In this document: in pieces, positions 7,672 to 12,398 of the stretch
How the letters are laid out: every line of letters starts with the position of its first letter
Position numbering within the stretch: the stretch's first letter is position 1
Assembly: GCA_045577595.1 (NCBI GenBank)
Contig: JAZNIR010000123.1
Coordinates: forward strand, 1 to 12,398
Reading direction: 5' to 3'
Length of the DNA: 12,398 nucleotides
From: Scatosoma sp045577595
GTDB lineage: Bacteria > Bacillota > Clostridia > Christensenellales > Borkfalkiaceae
Position numbers and translations under genes: made by a program
The notes under the pieces: model-generated
Seen by the model: the letters and a program-made list of their open reading frames with translations, nothing else
What the model was told of the DNA's origin: nothing
The model's database searches: none

Positions 7672-8517
7672 TTAGTCTATCGTCTTTTGCGGTGCTTTTT
7701 CAATCATCTCGAAAATTTCCTTCAAAGCGTCCGTTTCGTAATCTTCAATCCGTCCGTTATCCGCAAGTTCGGATATCCGCGCGTCCAACGGCATACGCGC
7801 CGTAGCAGGTATAAAATACTCGTCCGCAAGCGCGCGCACTTTACTGCGACCAAACACTTCGATTTGCTTTCCGCAATCGGGACAAACGAGATAACTCATA
7901 TTTTCCACCAACCCAAGTACGGGAATATTCATCATATTCGCCATATTCACCGCTTTTTCCACCACCATTTTTACAAGGTCTTGCGGGGTGCTGACGATGA
8001 CGATACCTGCAAGGGGTATGCTTTGAAATACGGTGAGCGGTACGTCGCCCGTTCCAGGTGGCATATCTATAAACAATAAATCGACGTCTTTCCAAACGAC
8101 GTCCGTCCAAAATTGCGTAACCGTACCAGCAATCACCATTCCGCGCCATACGACTGGCGTCGTTTCTTCGTCAAGGAGCAAATTCATCGACATAAGTTGC
8201 ATTCCCGACGGCGATAAAACGGTGTCGATACCTTCTTCACTGCCCGTAGCGCGTTCGTGTACGCCGAACATATGCGGTATGGACGGGCCGGTAATATCCG
8301 CGTCCATAATCCCCACCGATTTGCCTTGCTTTTGCGCGTAAGACGCCAAAAGTGCCGTCGTCATCGACTTGCCGACGCCACCTTTTCCGCTGACAACGCC
8401 GATTACTTTTTTCACCGACGACTGCTTATGCGGTTGCTTAATCATACTCTCTTTTTTTCTCGACGAGCAACTTCCCGAAGAACAGCTCGAACAATCGTGA
8501 TTACAATTTTCACTCAT
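7672..8517 (-). CDS. mrp: Mrp/NBP35-family Fe-S cluster carrier ATPase
   Basis: A 281-residue P-loop ATPase of the Mrp/ApbC/NBP35 family, which bind and pass on [4Fe-4S] clusters in the cytosol. The deviant Walker A is GKGGVGKS (44-51); MDADITGPSIPHMFG (71-85), DMPPGTGD (151-158) and STPQDLV (176-182) are family signatures. CPDC at 212-215 is the conserved C-x-x-C that holds the bridging cluster in the dimer. The N-terminus carries four extra cysteines (C5, C9, C12, C17), reminiscent of the N-terminal ferredoxin-like cluster site of eukaryotic NBP35 and common in clostridial members. The ATG at 8517 has AAGGAAGGTG 5 bases upstream. First gene of an operon with the ComEC-like hydrolase. Alternative: a more specialised cluster donor, not decidable here. 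Confidence 0.95.
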   Translation of the reverse strand: MSENCNHDCSSCSSGSCSSRKKESMIKQPHKQSSVKKVIGVVSGKGGVGKSMTTALLASYAQKQGKSVGIMDADITGPSIPHMFGVHERATGSEEGIDTVLSPSGMQLMSMNLLLDEETTPVVWRGMVIAGTVTQFWTDVVWKDVDLLFIDMPPGTGDVPLTVFQSIPLAGIVIVSTPQDLVKMVVEKAVNMANMMNIPVLGLVENMSYLVCPDCGKQIEVFGRSKVRALADEYFIPATARMPLDARISELADNGRIEDYETDALKEIFEMIEKAPQKTID

Positions 8518-8544
8518 AAAAACACCTTCCTTTTATTCCAATTT

Positions 8545-8573
8545 ATTATACCCCTTTTTCCTTATTTTGTCAA
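8545..8573 (-). promoter_or_regulatory. Consensus SigA promoter of mrp
   Basis: On the minus strand TTGACA (8573-8568) and TATAAT (8550-8545) match the consensus in every position, with a 17-base spacer. Start near 8538 gives a leader of only about 21 bases. It is divergent from the SRP RNA promoter, with about 90 bases between the two -35 boxes that show no other recognisable feature. Confidence 0.9.
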
Positions 8574-8664
8574 TATATTTCAAGCTACATTCCTTTCAAT
8601 TAGACGTTTTTTAACAAATTCCGTATTCGGCTTTTTATTTCAAGGTTATTTTTATAAAAAACAG

Positions 8665-8693
8665 TTGATTTTTCCTTTAAAATCGTGTATAAT
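8665..8693 (+). promoter_or_regulatory. Promoter of the SRP RNA gene
   Basis: TTGATT (8665-8670) and TATAAT (8688-8693) are 17 bases apart. A start at about 8699-8700 agrees with the 5' strand of the closing helix of the SRP RNA. Confidence 0.85.
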
Positions 8694-8698
8694 ATATA

Positions 8699-8973
8699 GG
8701 CTGTGCGTAGGTGGGGAGCTAGCGGCACCCTGTATCTGAAATCCGCTATATCAGAGCCGAATGCCTTTCTCGACTTGGTTTATGGAAGGTTGCGCGCCAC
8801 AAGGAACGTTGATAGCAAGGTCTTATGCAACGCAATGCCGTGAACCGTGTCAGGACGGGAACGTAGCAGCTCTAAGCGGATGTTTGCGTGTGCCATAAGG
8901 TAGCTTTGCAGGAGTCACCTATGGCGTTTCCACTTCGGTAAATTTTGGCAAAAAAGGCTCGCACGGTTTTTTT
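8699..8973 (+). ncRNA. ffs: Signal recognition particle RNA, large bacterial type
   Basis: About 270 nt, matching the roughly 270-nt SRP RNA (scRNA) of Bacillus and Clostridium rather than the short 4.5S RNA. The SRP54-binding core is clear: GTCAGG (8849-8854), a 3-bp stem ACG/CGT around a GGAA tetraloop (8858-8861), and AGCAG (8865-8869), the two sides of the conserved symmetric loop. The 5' part (about 8708-8780) includes ATCCGCTATATCAG and CCTTTCTCGAC, typical of the Alu-like domain of Firmicutes. The ends GGCTGTGCG (8699-8707) and CGCACGGTT (8960-8968) pair fully when G-U pairs are allowed, and this helix runs into a T7 tract. The RNA scaffolds Ffh in co-translational targeting to the membrane. 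Exact ends are inferred from the promoter and the closing helix. Confidence 0.93.
8958..8973 (+). terminator. 3' end and T tract of the SRP RNA
   Basis: The 3' strand of the terminal helix (CGCACGG, 8960-8966) is followed at once by TTTTTTT (8967-8973). The closing helix of the RNA therefore probably also serves as, or contributes to, the termination signal, although the partner strand lies 250 bases upstream. Confidence 0.55.
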
Positions 8974-8982
8974 GTAAACAGT

Positions 8983-9024
8983 GAAGGACTATAAAAAGCG
9001 TTTGACGGCTTTTGATAGTCCTTC
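8983..9024 (+). other. Long near-perfect hairpin downstream of SRP RNA
   Basis: GAAGGACTAT (8983-8992) pairs with ATAGTCCTTC (9015-9024); after one A-G mismatch AAAAGC (8994-8999) pairs with GCTTTT (9008-9013), leaving an 8-base loop. The plus-strand flank is TTTATAT, a weak T tract. It may be a back-up terminator or a processing signal; strand assigned because the SRP RNA reads into it. Confidence 0.6.
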
Positions 9025-9065
9025 TTTATATCCAAGCGAAAAAACAAACCTTTCATTCTATTCTT

Positions 9066-9097
9066 CCGCCGATAAAATCAGTATCGGCGGTTTTTTT
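9066..9097 (+). terminator. Strong terminator facing away from the SRP RNA gene
   Basis: CCGCCGATA (9066-9074) pairs perfectly with TATCGGCGG (9082-9090) around a 7-base loop and is followed by T7 on the plus strand. The minus-strand flank has no T tract, so this mainly stops plus-strand transcription before it enters convergent dinB, whose stop codon is 25 bases away. Confidence 0.85.
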
Positions 9098-9121
9098 GTT
9101 TTTTATGCAAGTTTTTTATTT

Positions 9122-10378
9122 TTAATCGTCTTTTTTTCCGCGAATATCCAATCCGTTTACGTTTTCGTCCAACAGCACCACACCCCGTTGCATCGTTGCA
9201 TACCCGTACTTTTCACGGATTTTCGCCACTGCGTTTTCCACGCTTTCTTTTTTCTCGTAGTCTTTTGCGTTCACCGCTTCGCCAATCGTAAGTTGCTCCA
9301 CTTGATAATCAAATCCCGAAATCGTAATGCCCAACAAGCGAACCTTTCCCCCAAGCGGAAATTTGTTACAAAACAATTCGTACGCCGTTTTCGCAACGTC
9401 CCCGCAAAGAGCAGTGGGCGAAACTTTTGTTTGCCACGAATAAAATTTCAAATCCCCGTCGCGCACGACGAGATGCACCGTCGTCGCCCGTCCCACGTCC
9501 GCCAAACGCTGTCTGCCCGTAACGCTTTCCGCAAGCGCGTACAGCCAACGTTTCACTTCTTCTCGATTTGTTATGTCTTTGGGGAGCGTCGTCGAATTGC
9601 CGATAGATTTTAAATCTTCTTTCGTTTTTTGCCATTTCACCGGCTCGTCGTCTTCTCCGCGCGCAAATTTACATAATTGCACGCCACGTTTCCCCAGTTT
9701 TTCGTATAATTTGTTTTTATCCGCTTTTGCCAAATCGCCAATCGTATAAATACCCAGCGTATGAAAGGTTTTTTCCGTCGAACCGCCCACGAATAGCAAA
9801 TCACTCACGGGCAACGGGTGTATGATTTTTTTATAATTTTCCCGTAAAATCACCGTAACCGCGTCCGGTTTTTTCATATCCGATGCAAGCTTTGCAAACA
9901 CTTTATTAAAACTTACCCCTACGGATACCGTAAGCCCTAATTCCCCTTTTACTTCCTTTCTTATCCGCTCTGCAATTTGCTCCCCGTCGCCAAACAAAGC
10001 CACGCTTTCCGTTACGTCCAACGCGCATTCGTCGATGCTACATTCCTCAATTTTTTCGGTGTAGCGTTCGTAAATTTCACGCACCATTTTGGAATATTTT
10101 TTATACTCGTGATAATGCGACGGCGCAAGCTGTAAATCGGGGCATTTTTTCAAAGCAGAATACACCGTTTCCGCCGTTTTAATGCCGTACTTTTTCGCTT
10201 CTTGATTTTTTGCAAGCACAACGCCGTGTCGCGTTTTCGGGTCGCCACACACAATCAAAGGCTTCCCCGCGTAAGCGGGATGCAATAAAATTTCCACCGA
10301 CGCAAAAAAGTTATTCAAATCGGAATATAAAATCACCCGCTCGTTGTTTTTCGATTTTTCAACGTTCAACGCGTACAT
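9122..10378 (-). CDS. dinB: DNA polymerase IV (Y-family, DinB)
   Basis: A 418-residue error-prone translesion polymerase. The palm has catalytic D20 in LYSDLNNFFASVE with aromatic residues F24-F25 at the steric-gate site, and SIDE (114-117) supplying D116 and E117. VSFNKVFAKLASDMKKPDAV is the Firmicutes form of the family block, and LGIYTIGDLAK is the helix-hairpin-helix thumb motif; the little-finger domain continues to the C-terminus. A perfect QLSLF-type clamp-binding end is not seen; QLTIG lies about 50 residues before the end. ATG 10378 is chosen because no other in-frame start lies between it and the upstream stop; its G-rich GGGGG is unusually close, so translation may depend on coupling to the reductase gene 32 bases upstream. 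No SOS box was identified. Confidence 0.93.
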   Translation of the reverse strand: MYALNVEKSKNNERVILYSDLNNFFASVEILLHPAYAGKPLIVCGDPKTRHGVVLAKNQEAKKYGIKTAETVYSALKKCPDLQLAPSHYHEYKKYSKMVREIYERYTEKIEECSIDECALDVTESVALFGDGEQIAERIRKEVKGELGLTVSVGVSFNKVFAKLASDMKKPDAVTVILRENYKKIIHPLPVSDLLFVGGSTEKTFHTLGIYTIGDLAKADKNKLYEKLGKRGVQLCKFARGEDDEPVKWQKTKEDLKSIGNSTTLPKDITNREEVKRWLYALAESVTGRQRLADVGRATTVHLVVRDGDLKFYSWQTKVSPTALCGDVAKTAYELFCNKFPLGGKVRLLGITISGFDYQVEQLTIGEAVNAKDYEKKESVENAVAKIREKYGYATMQRGVVLLDENVNGLDIRGKKDD

Positions 10379-10410
10379 ACCCCCGTCTTTTGCCTTTTTC
10401 TCAAACTTAT

Positions 10411-11292
10411 TTATCCCTTGTTTTGGTCGCTTAAATACGCCGTTATCGTATGCGCCGCAATATTTCCATCTCGCGCCGGTTTGAGGTATTGATAAGGCTT
10501 GCCCGTGCAATCTCCCGCAGCAAAACAACCGTCGATATTCGTTCGCATTTTTCTATCCACAACCACGTGCCCGTTTTCCGTTGCAAGCCCGCCAAGTAAA
10601 ACGACGGGCGAGGCGCTCTCCCGTAACACGAACACGCCGTCGATGGACAAGTCTTTGGAAAGTTCCGTCGTAGGCGGTACGGAAAACAACAAACTGCGCA
10701 CTCGCTTATCCCCAACGATTTTTTCGGGCAATCTTCTTATCACCGTAACGTTTTCCTTTTGGATAGATACGTCTTTATACATCGCGATTAAATACACTTT
10801 TTCCGCCAAATCCGCAAGATACGAAGCTTCGTGCTCCATACTTTTAGACGTGCATAAAACGGCGATTTTTTTGCCCTTATAAAGCGCGCCGTCGCACGTT
10901 GCGCAATAACTTACACCCCGTCCTAAAAATTCGATTTCTCCTACAATCGGCTTGATTGCTTCTACGCCAACCGCTAAAAGCACCGTCTTGCTCTCGTAAT
11001 ATCCGCCCGCATACGTAGCGACGCCGAATTTCCCGCTCAAGGGGTATATCCCCGAAACTTTTTCTTCTGTTACGGAAATCTCCGCTTTTTCAAGTTGATT
11101 CTTTAAAGCGTGGCAAAATTCTTCCCCGCTCACGTCCGCCAACGCGGGATAATTATGAATTTTTTCGGCGCGAAGTATTTTATCACTTAAATTTTTATTG
11201 CCGAAAATTTGAAAACTTTTCCCGTTTGCCTGCAAAGTAAGCGCGGCGGAAATCCCCGCCAAGCCACTGCCTATAATAATACAATCCGTCAT
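10411..11292 (-). CDS. Thioredoxin-reductase-like flavoprotein lacking usual NADPH motifs
   Basis: A 293-residue flavoprotein of the thioredoxin reductase fold. The N-terminal FAD site is GSGLAG (8-13), the redox-active disulfide is C130-A-T-C133-D in GVSYCATCDGALYKGKK, and the C-terminal FAD site is IDGCFAAGDCTGKPYQ (253-268). In ordinary TrxB the segment after the CxxC holds GGGDSA and HRRDxFRA for NADPH binding; here the equivalent positions read CTSKSM (147-152) and AMYKDV (170-175), with neither the glycine-rich turn nor the arginines. This is the pattern known from ferredoxin-dependent flavin thioredoxin reductases of clostridia and cyanobacteria, so the electron donor may be ferredoxin; that is inference. 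ATG 11292 has AAGGA 8 bases upstream. Co-oriented with dinB; no thioredoxin gene is next to it. Confidence 0.88.
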   Translation of the reverse strand: MTDCIIIGSGLAGISAALTLQANGKSFQIFGNKNLSDKILRAEKIHNYPALADVSGEEFCHALKNQLEKAEISVTEEKVSGIYPLSGKFGVATYAGGYYESKTVLLAVGVEAIKPIVGEIEFLGRGVSYCATCDGALYKGKKIAVLCTSKSMEHEASYLADLAEKVYLIAMYKDVSIQKENVTVIRRLPEKIVGDKRVRSLLFSVPPTTELSKDLSIDGVFVLRESASPVVLLGGLATENGHVVVDRKMRTNIDGCFAAGDCTGKPYQYLKPARDGNIAAHTITAYLSDQNKG

Positions 11293-11309
11293 ACATTCTT
11301 TCCTTTTTT

Positions 11310-11339
11310 CTTATATTGTGCGATTGATTGCTTTTTTAA
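11310..11339 (-). promoter_or_regulatory. Possible weak promoter of the reductase-dinB pair
   Basis: On the minus strand TTAAAA (11339-11334) and TATAAG (11315-11310) are 18 bases apart, matching four and five of six consensus positions. It is the best candidate between the upstream terminator and ATG 11292. Confidence 0.4.
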
Positions 11340-11345
11340 CGATTT

Positions 11346-11377
11346 AAAAGAAAAGCGCGTTTATCCAACACGCTTTT
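11346..11377 (-). terminator. Terminator after the repeat lipoprotein gene
   Basis: A 9-bp stem (11351-11359 with 11369-11377, one G-T pair) with a 9-base loop is followed on the minus strand by CTTTTAAAT after the stem T run. It starts about 6 bases beyond the stop codon. The plus-strand flank has T7, so it may work both ways. Confidence 0.8.
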
Positions 11378-11382
11378 TTTCT

Positions 11383-11844
11383 CTATTTTTTAATTGGCAC
11401 CCCCACCCAGATTTCGATACTCGCATACAATTCGAGTTTTCCAGTTTTCGTCGTTGGAATGACGTTCCCTTCTACTTTGTTTTTGAAATTCGCGTCGTAA
11501 TACCATCCCGTAAATTTGTACGTTGTAAATATATTTTCTTTCCATGTTTTTAAACGGGGAAGCTCCGTCCCTACGCCTTCTTCATATTCGTAAAGAAATT
11601 CAATTCCCTCCACCATCGCCGAAGGCATAGACGAAATCCCGTCTTTTACCGTACCGAAATCGTTCCATTTATAGCTAATGCTAGAAATAACGCCTTTTGC
11701 TTGTTCCTGTTCGGAAATCTTGGCATACAAAGTTAAATCTCCCGTTTTTGACTTGGAAATGGTGTTATTCGTTACGATATTGTTCATAGCTTGGTCGTAA
11801 TACCAGCCCTCAAAAATATAAACGGTTTCCGCGTCTTTTCTCAC
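11383..11844 (-). CDS. C-terminal part of split InlB-repeat lipoprotein
   Basis: 153 residues from a GTG that overlaps the upstream stop as GTGA. Two copies of a Listeria-Bacteroides (InlB B / Flg_new type) repeat end are visible: YIFEGWYYD...GDLTLYAKI (about 9-43) and YKFTGWYYD...GKLELYASIE (about 109-145), separated by a long spacer with ISYKWNDFG. There is no signal peptide of its own, although such repeats are normally extracytoplasmic. The upstream frame supplies the signal peptide and the first half of repeat one, and the alignment of the two repeat units continues across the junction. I therefore read this as the downstream part of one gene of about 232 residues, separated by a -1 frameshift (mutation or sequence error). 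Independent translation from the GTG remains possible. Function is unknown. Confidence 0.75.
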   Translation of the reverse strand: MRKDAETVYIFEGWYYDQAMNNIVTNNTISKSKTGDLTLYAKISEQEQAKGVISSISYKWNDFGTVKDGISSMPSAMVEGIEFLYEYEEGVGTELPRLKTWKENIFTTYKFTGWYYDANFKNKVEGNVIPTTKTGKLELYASIEIWVGVPIKK

Positions 11845-12083
11845 GTTACGAAGCCGCTAATCTCCGCACCCTCTTTTTCGGTATACTTTTCAGGATAATC
11901 CCCGCCGTTGACTCTCATAAGTTCGAGAATATCAATAATATTCCCATTTTCATCCACCGCTTTATATTTAATATTATATTTTTTGGGCACATACCCTACT
12001 GTGGGGTCTTCCCCTTTATTACAACCGATAAACGCCATACACGCCAAAATTGCGCTCATAATCAACAAAAGAAATCTCTTCAT
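11841..12083 (-). CDS. N-terminal part of split InlB-repeat lipoprotein
   Basis: 80 residues beginning with a lipoprotein signal peptide: MKRFLLLIMSAILACMAFIG then C21, with FIGC as the lipobox, so the protein should be lipid-anchored on the outer face of the membrane. The mature part (KYNIKYKAVDENGNIIDIL...) has the shape of the first half of a Listeria-Bacteroides repeat, but the frame stops at GFVT just before the conserved FEGWYYD block, which continues in the -1 frame. ATG 12083 has AGGTG 5 bases upstream. A strong promoter and a structured leader precede it. It is the first gene after the rRNA operon. Small surface lipoproteins of this kind have no assigned function. Confidence 0.8.
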   Translation of the reverse strand: MKRFLLLIMSAILACMAFIGCNKGEDPTVGYVPKKYNIKYKAVDENGNIIDILELMRVNGGDYPEKYTEKEGAEISGFVT

Positions 12084-12112
12084 TTTTTCACCTTTATCTT
12101 ATAAGTATTTTT

Positions 12113-12149
12113 TATACCGTTTTTAAACGGTATAAAGGGCTAGCCCTTT
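12113..12149 (-). other. Two abutting palindromes in the lipoprotein leader
   Basis: TATACCGTTT (12113-12122) and AAACGGTATA (12125-12134) form a perfect 10-base inverted repeat around TT. It shares its last base with the perfect 16-base palindrome AAAGGGCTAGCCCTTT (12134-12149). Both fall in the predicted 5' leader, between the promoter (start near 12155) and the binding site. They could be an operator, or tandem hairpins that affect leader stability or translation. Confidence 0.65.
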
Positions 12150-12161
12150 TATATTATATTT

Positions 12162-12191
12162 ATTATATCATACCCCAAAAAGAATTGTCAA
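12162..12191 (-). promoter_or_regulatory. SigA promoter of the lipoprotein gene
   Basis: On the minus strand TTGACA (12191-12186) and TATAAT (12167-12162) both match consensus, with an 18-base spacer and an extended -10 TGA. Start near 12155 gives a leader of about 70 bases. Confidence 0.85.
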
Positions 12192-12256
12192 TGCTTTTTT
12201 TGTTAAAAACCAGCCGATTTCATTGTATATTTTGCCAAAATAAACAAAAATCGCGC

Positions 12257-12298
12257 AAAAAAAAGAAACCACCCACTTATTCGAAATGAATAAGTGGG
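12257..12298 (-). terminator. Terminator of the rRNA operon
   Basis: A perfect 11-bp stem (CCCACTTATTC at 12272-12282 with GAATAAGTGGG at 12288-12298) with a 5-base loop is followed on the minus strand by GTTTC and an eight-T tract or longer. It lies 15 bases beyond the 5S rRNA end. Confidence 0.93.
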
Positions 12299-12313
12299 GT
12301 GTTTTCTTGAAAA

Positions 12314-12398
12314 GCGGCAATTACCTATCCTCCCAGCAATACCTTGCAAGTACTTTCGGCGTAAAAGAGCTTAACTTCTGTGTTCGGAATGAGAACAG
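12314..12398 (-). rRNA. rrf: 5S ribosomal RNA, 3' part, cut by window edge
   Basis: The minus strand reads CTGTTCTCATTCCGAACACAG, then AAGTTAAGCTC, the universally conserved loop B/C region of 5S rRNA, followed by GCCGAAAGTACTTGC and GGTATTGCTGGGAGGATAGG, and ends in GGTAATTGCCGC, which would pair with the 5' end outside the window. About 85 of an expected 117 or so nucleotides are visible. Being followed by a terminator, it is the last gene of its rRNA operon or a separate 5S unit. Confidence 0.95.

Noticed and set aside
9002..9030. Possible promoter TTGACG with TTTATA between the SRP RNA and the terminator at 9066
   Set aside because: The -10 box is poor, and both elements sit within the hairpin at 8983-9024; no start site or gene would follow before the terminator.
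8981..9613. Plus-strand reading frame of 210 codons behind the SRP RNA
   Set aside because: It runs through a hairpin and a strong terminator and then is antisense to dinB; the composition (rich in Phe, Arg, Ser) is typical of a shadow frame.
10379..10528. DinB start at 10528, extending the protein by 50 residues
   Set aside because: That extension lies in another frame of the conserved C-terminus of the reductase gene and has no similarity to Y-family polymerases.

Overview
The window looks like chromosomal DNA of a low-to-mid GC Gram-positive bacterium, most likely in the Clostridia (Bacillota). The reasons are: a long SRP RNA with an Alu-type 5' domain, as in Bacillus and Clostridium; strong SigA-type promoters with 17-18 base spacers; AAGGAGG-like ribosome binding sites; an EcfA-EcfA'-EcfT-TruA cluster; and a thioredoxin reductase of a kind familiar from anaerobes. 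No phage, transposon or CRISPR signature was seen. Species cannot be named from this sequence.

All protein genes are on the minus strand, so the layout is best read from high to low coordinates. The 3' part of a 5S rRNA (12314-12398) ends an rRNA operon and is followed by a strong terminator. Next comes a lipoprotein gene with InlB-type repeats (12083 to 11383) that appears split by a -1 frameshift; it has its own promoter and a leader with two adjoining palindromes. After a terminator, a thioredoxin-reductase-like gene (11292-10411) and dinB (10378-9122) form a pair. The only plus-strand gene is the SRP RNA (about 8699-8973), convergent with dinB and divergent from mrp, followed by two further hairpins.

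The next operon is mrp (8517-7672) plus a membrane-anchored ComEC-like metallo-beta-lactamase-fold protein (7659-6628). Then comes a five-function operon from a clear promoter at 6471-6499: a fused EcfA1-EcfA2 ATPase (6417-4531), ecfT (4538-3726), truA (3687-2938) and a four-helix membrane protein with an NPY-rich tail (2921-2037), closed by a terminator at 1987-2020. Immediately beyond, a promoter with TTTACA and TATAAT boxes starts a translation-themed operon: mnmE (1882-542), a LysR-type protein reduced to its DNA-binding part (503-177), and the beginning of lepA (167-1, cut by the window edge).

Functionally this is mostly housekeeping: tRNA modification (MnmE, TruA), translation (LepA, 5S), protein targeting (SRP RNA), Fe-S carriage (Mrp), vitamin uptake energising module (ECF), redox and lesion bypass (DinB). 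I did not find a convincing wholly new system. The items most worth checking are the thioredoxin reductase lacking the usual NADPH-binding motifs, the HTH-only LysR protein between mnmE and lepA, the single-chain EcfA1A2 ATPase, and the frameshift in the repeat lipoprotein.
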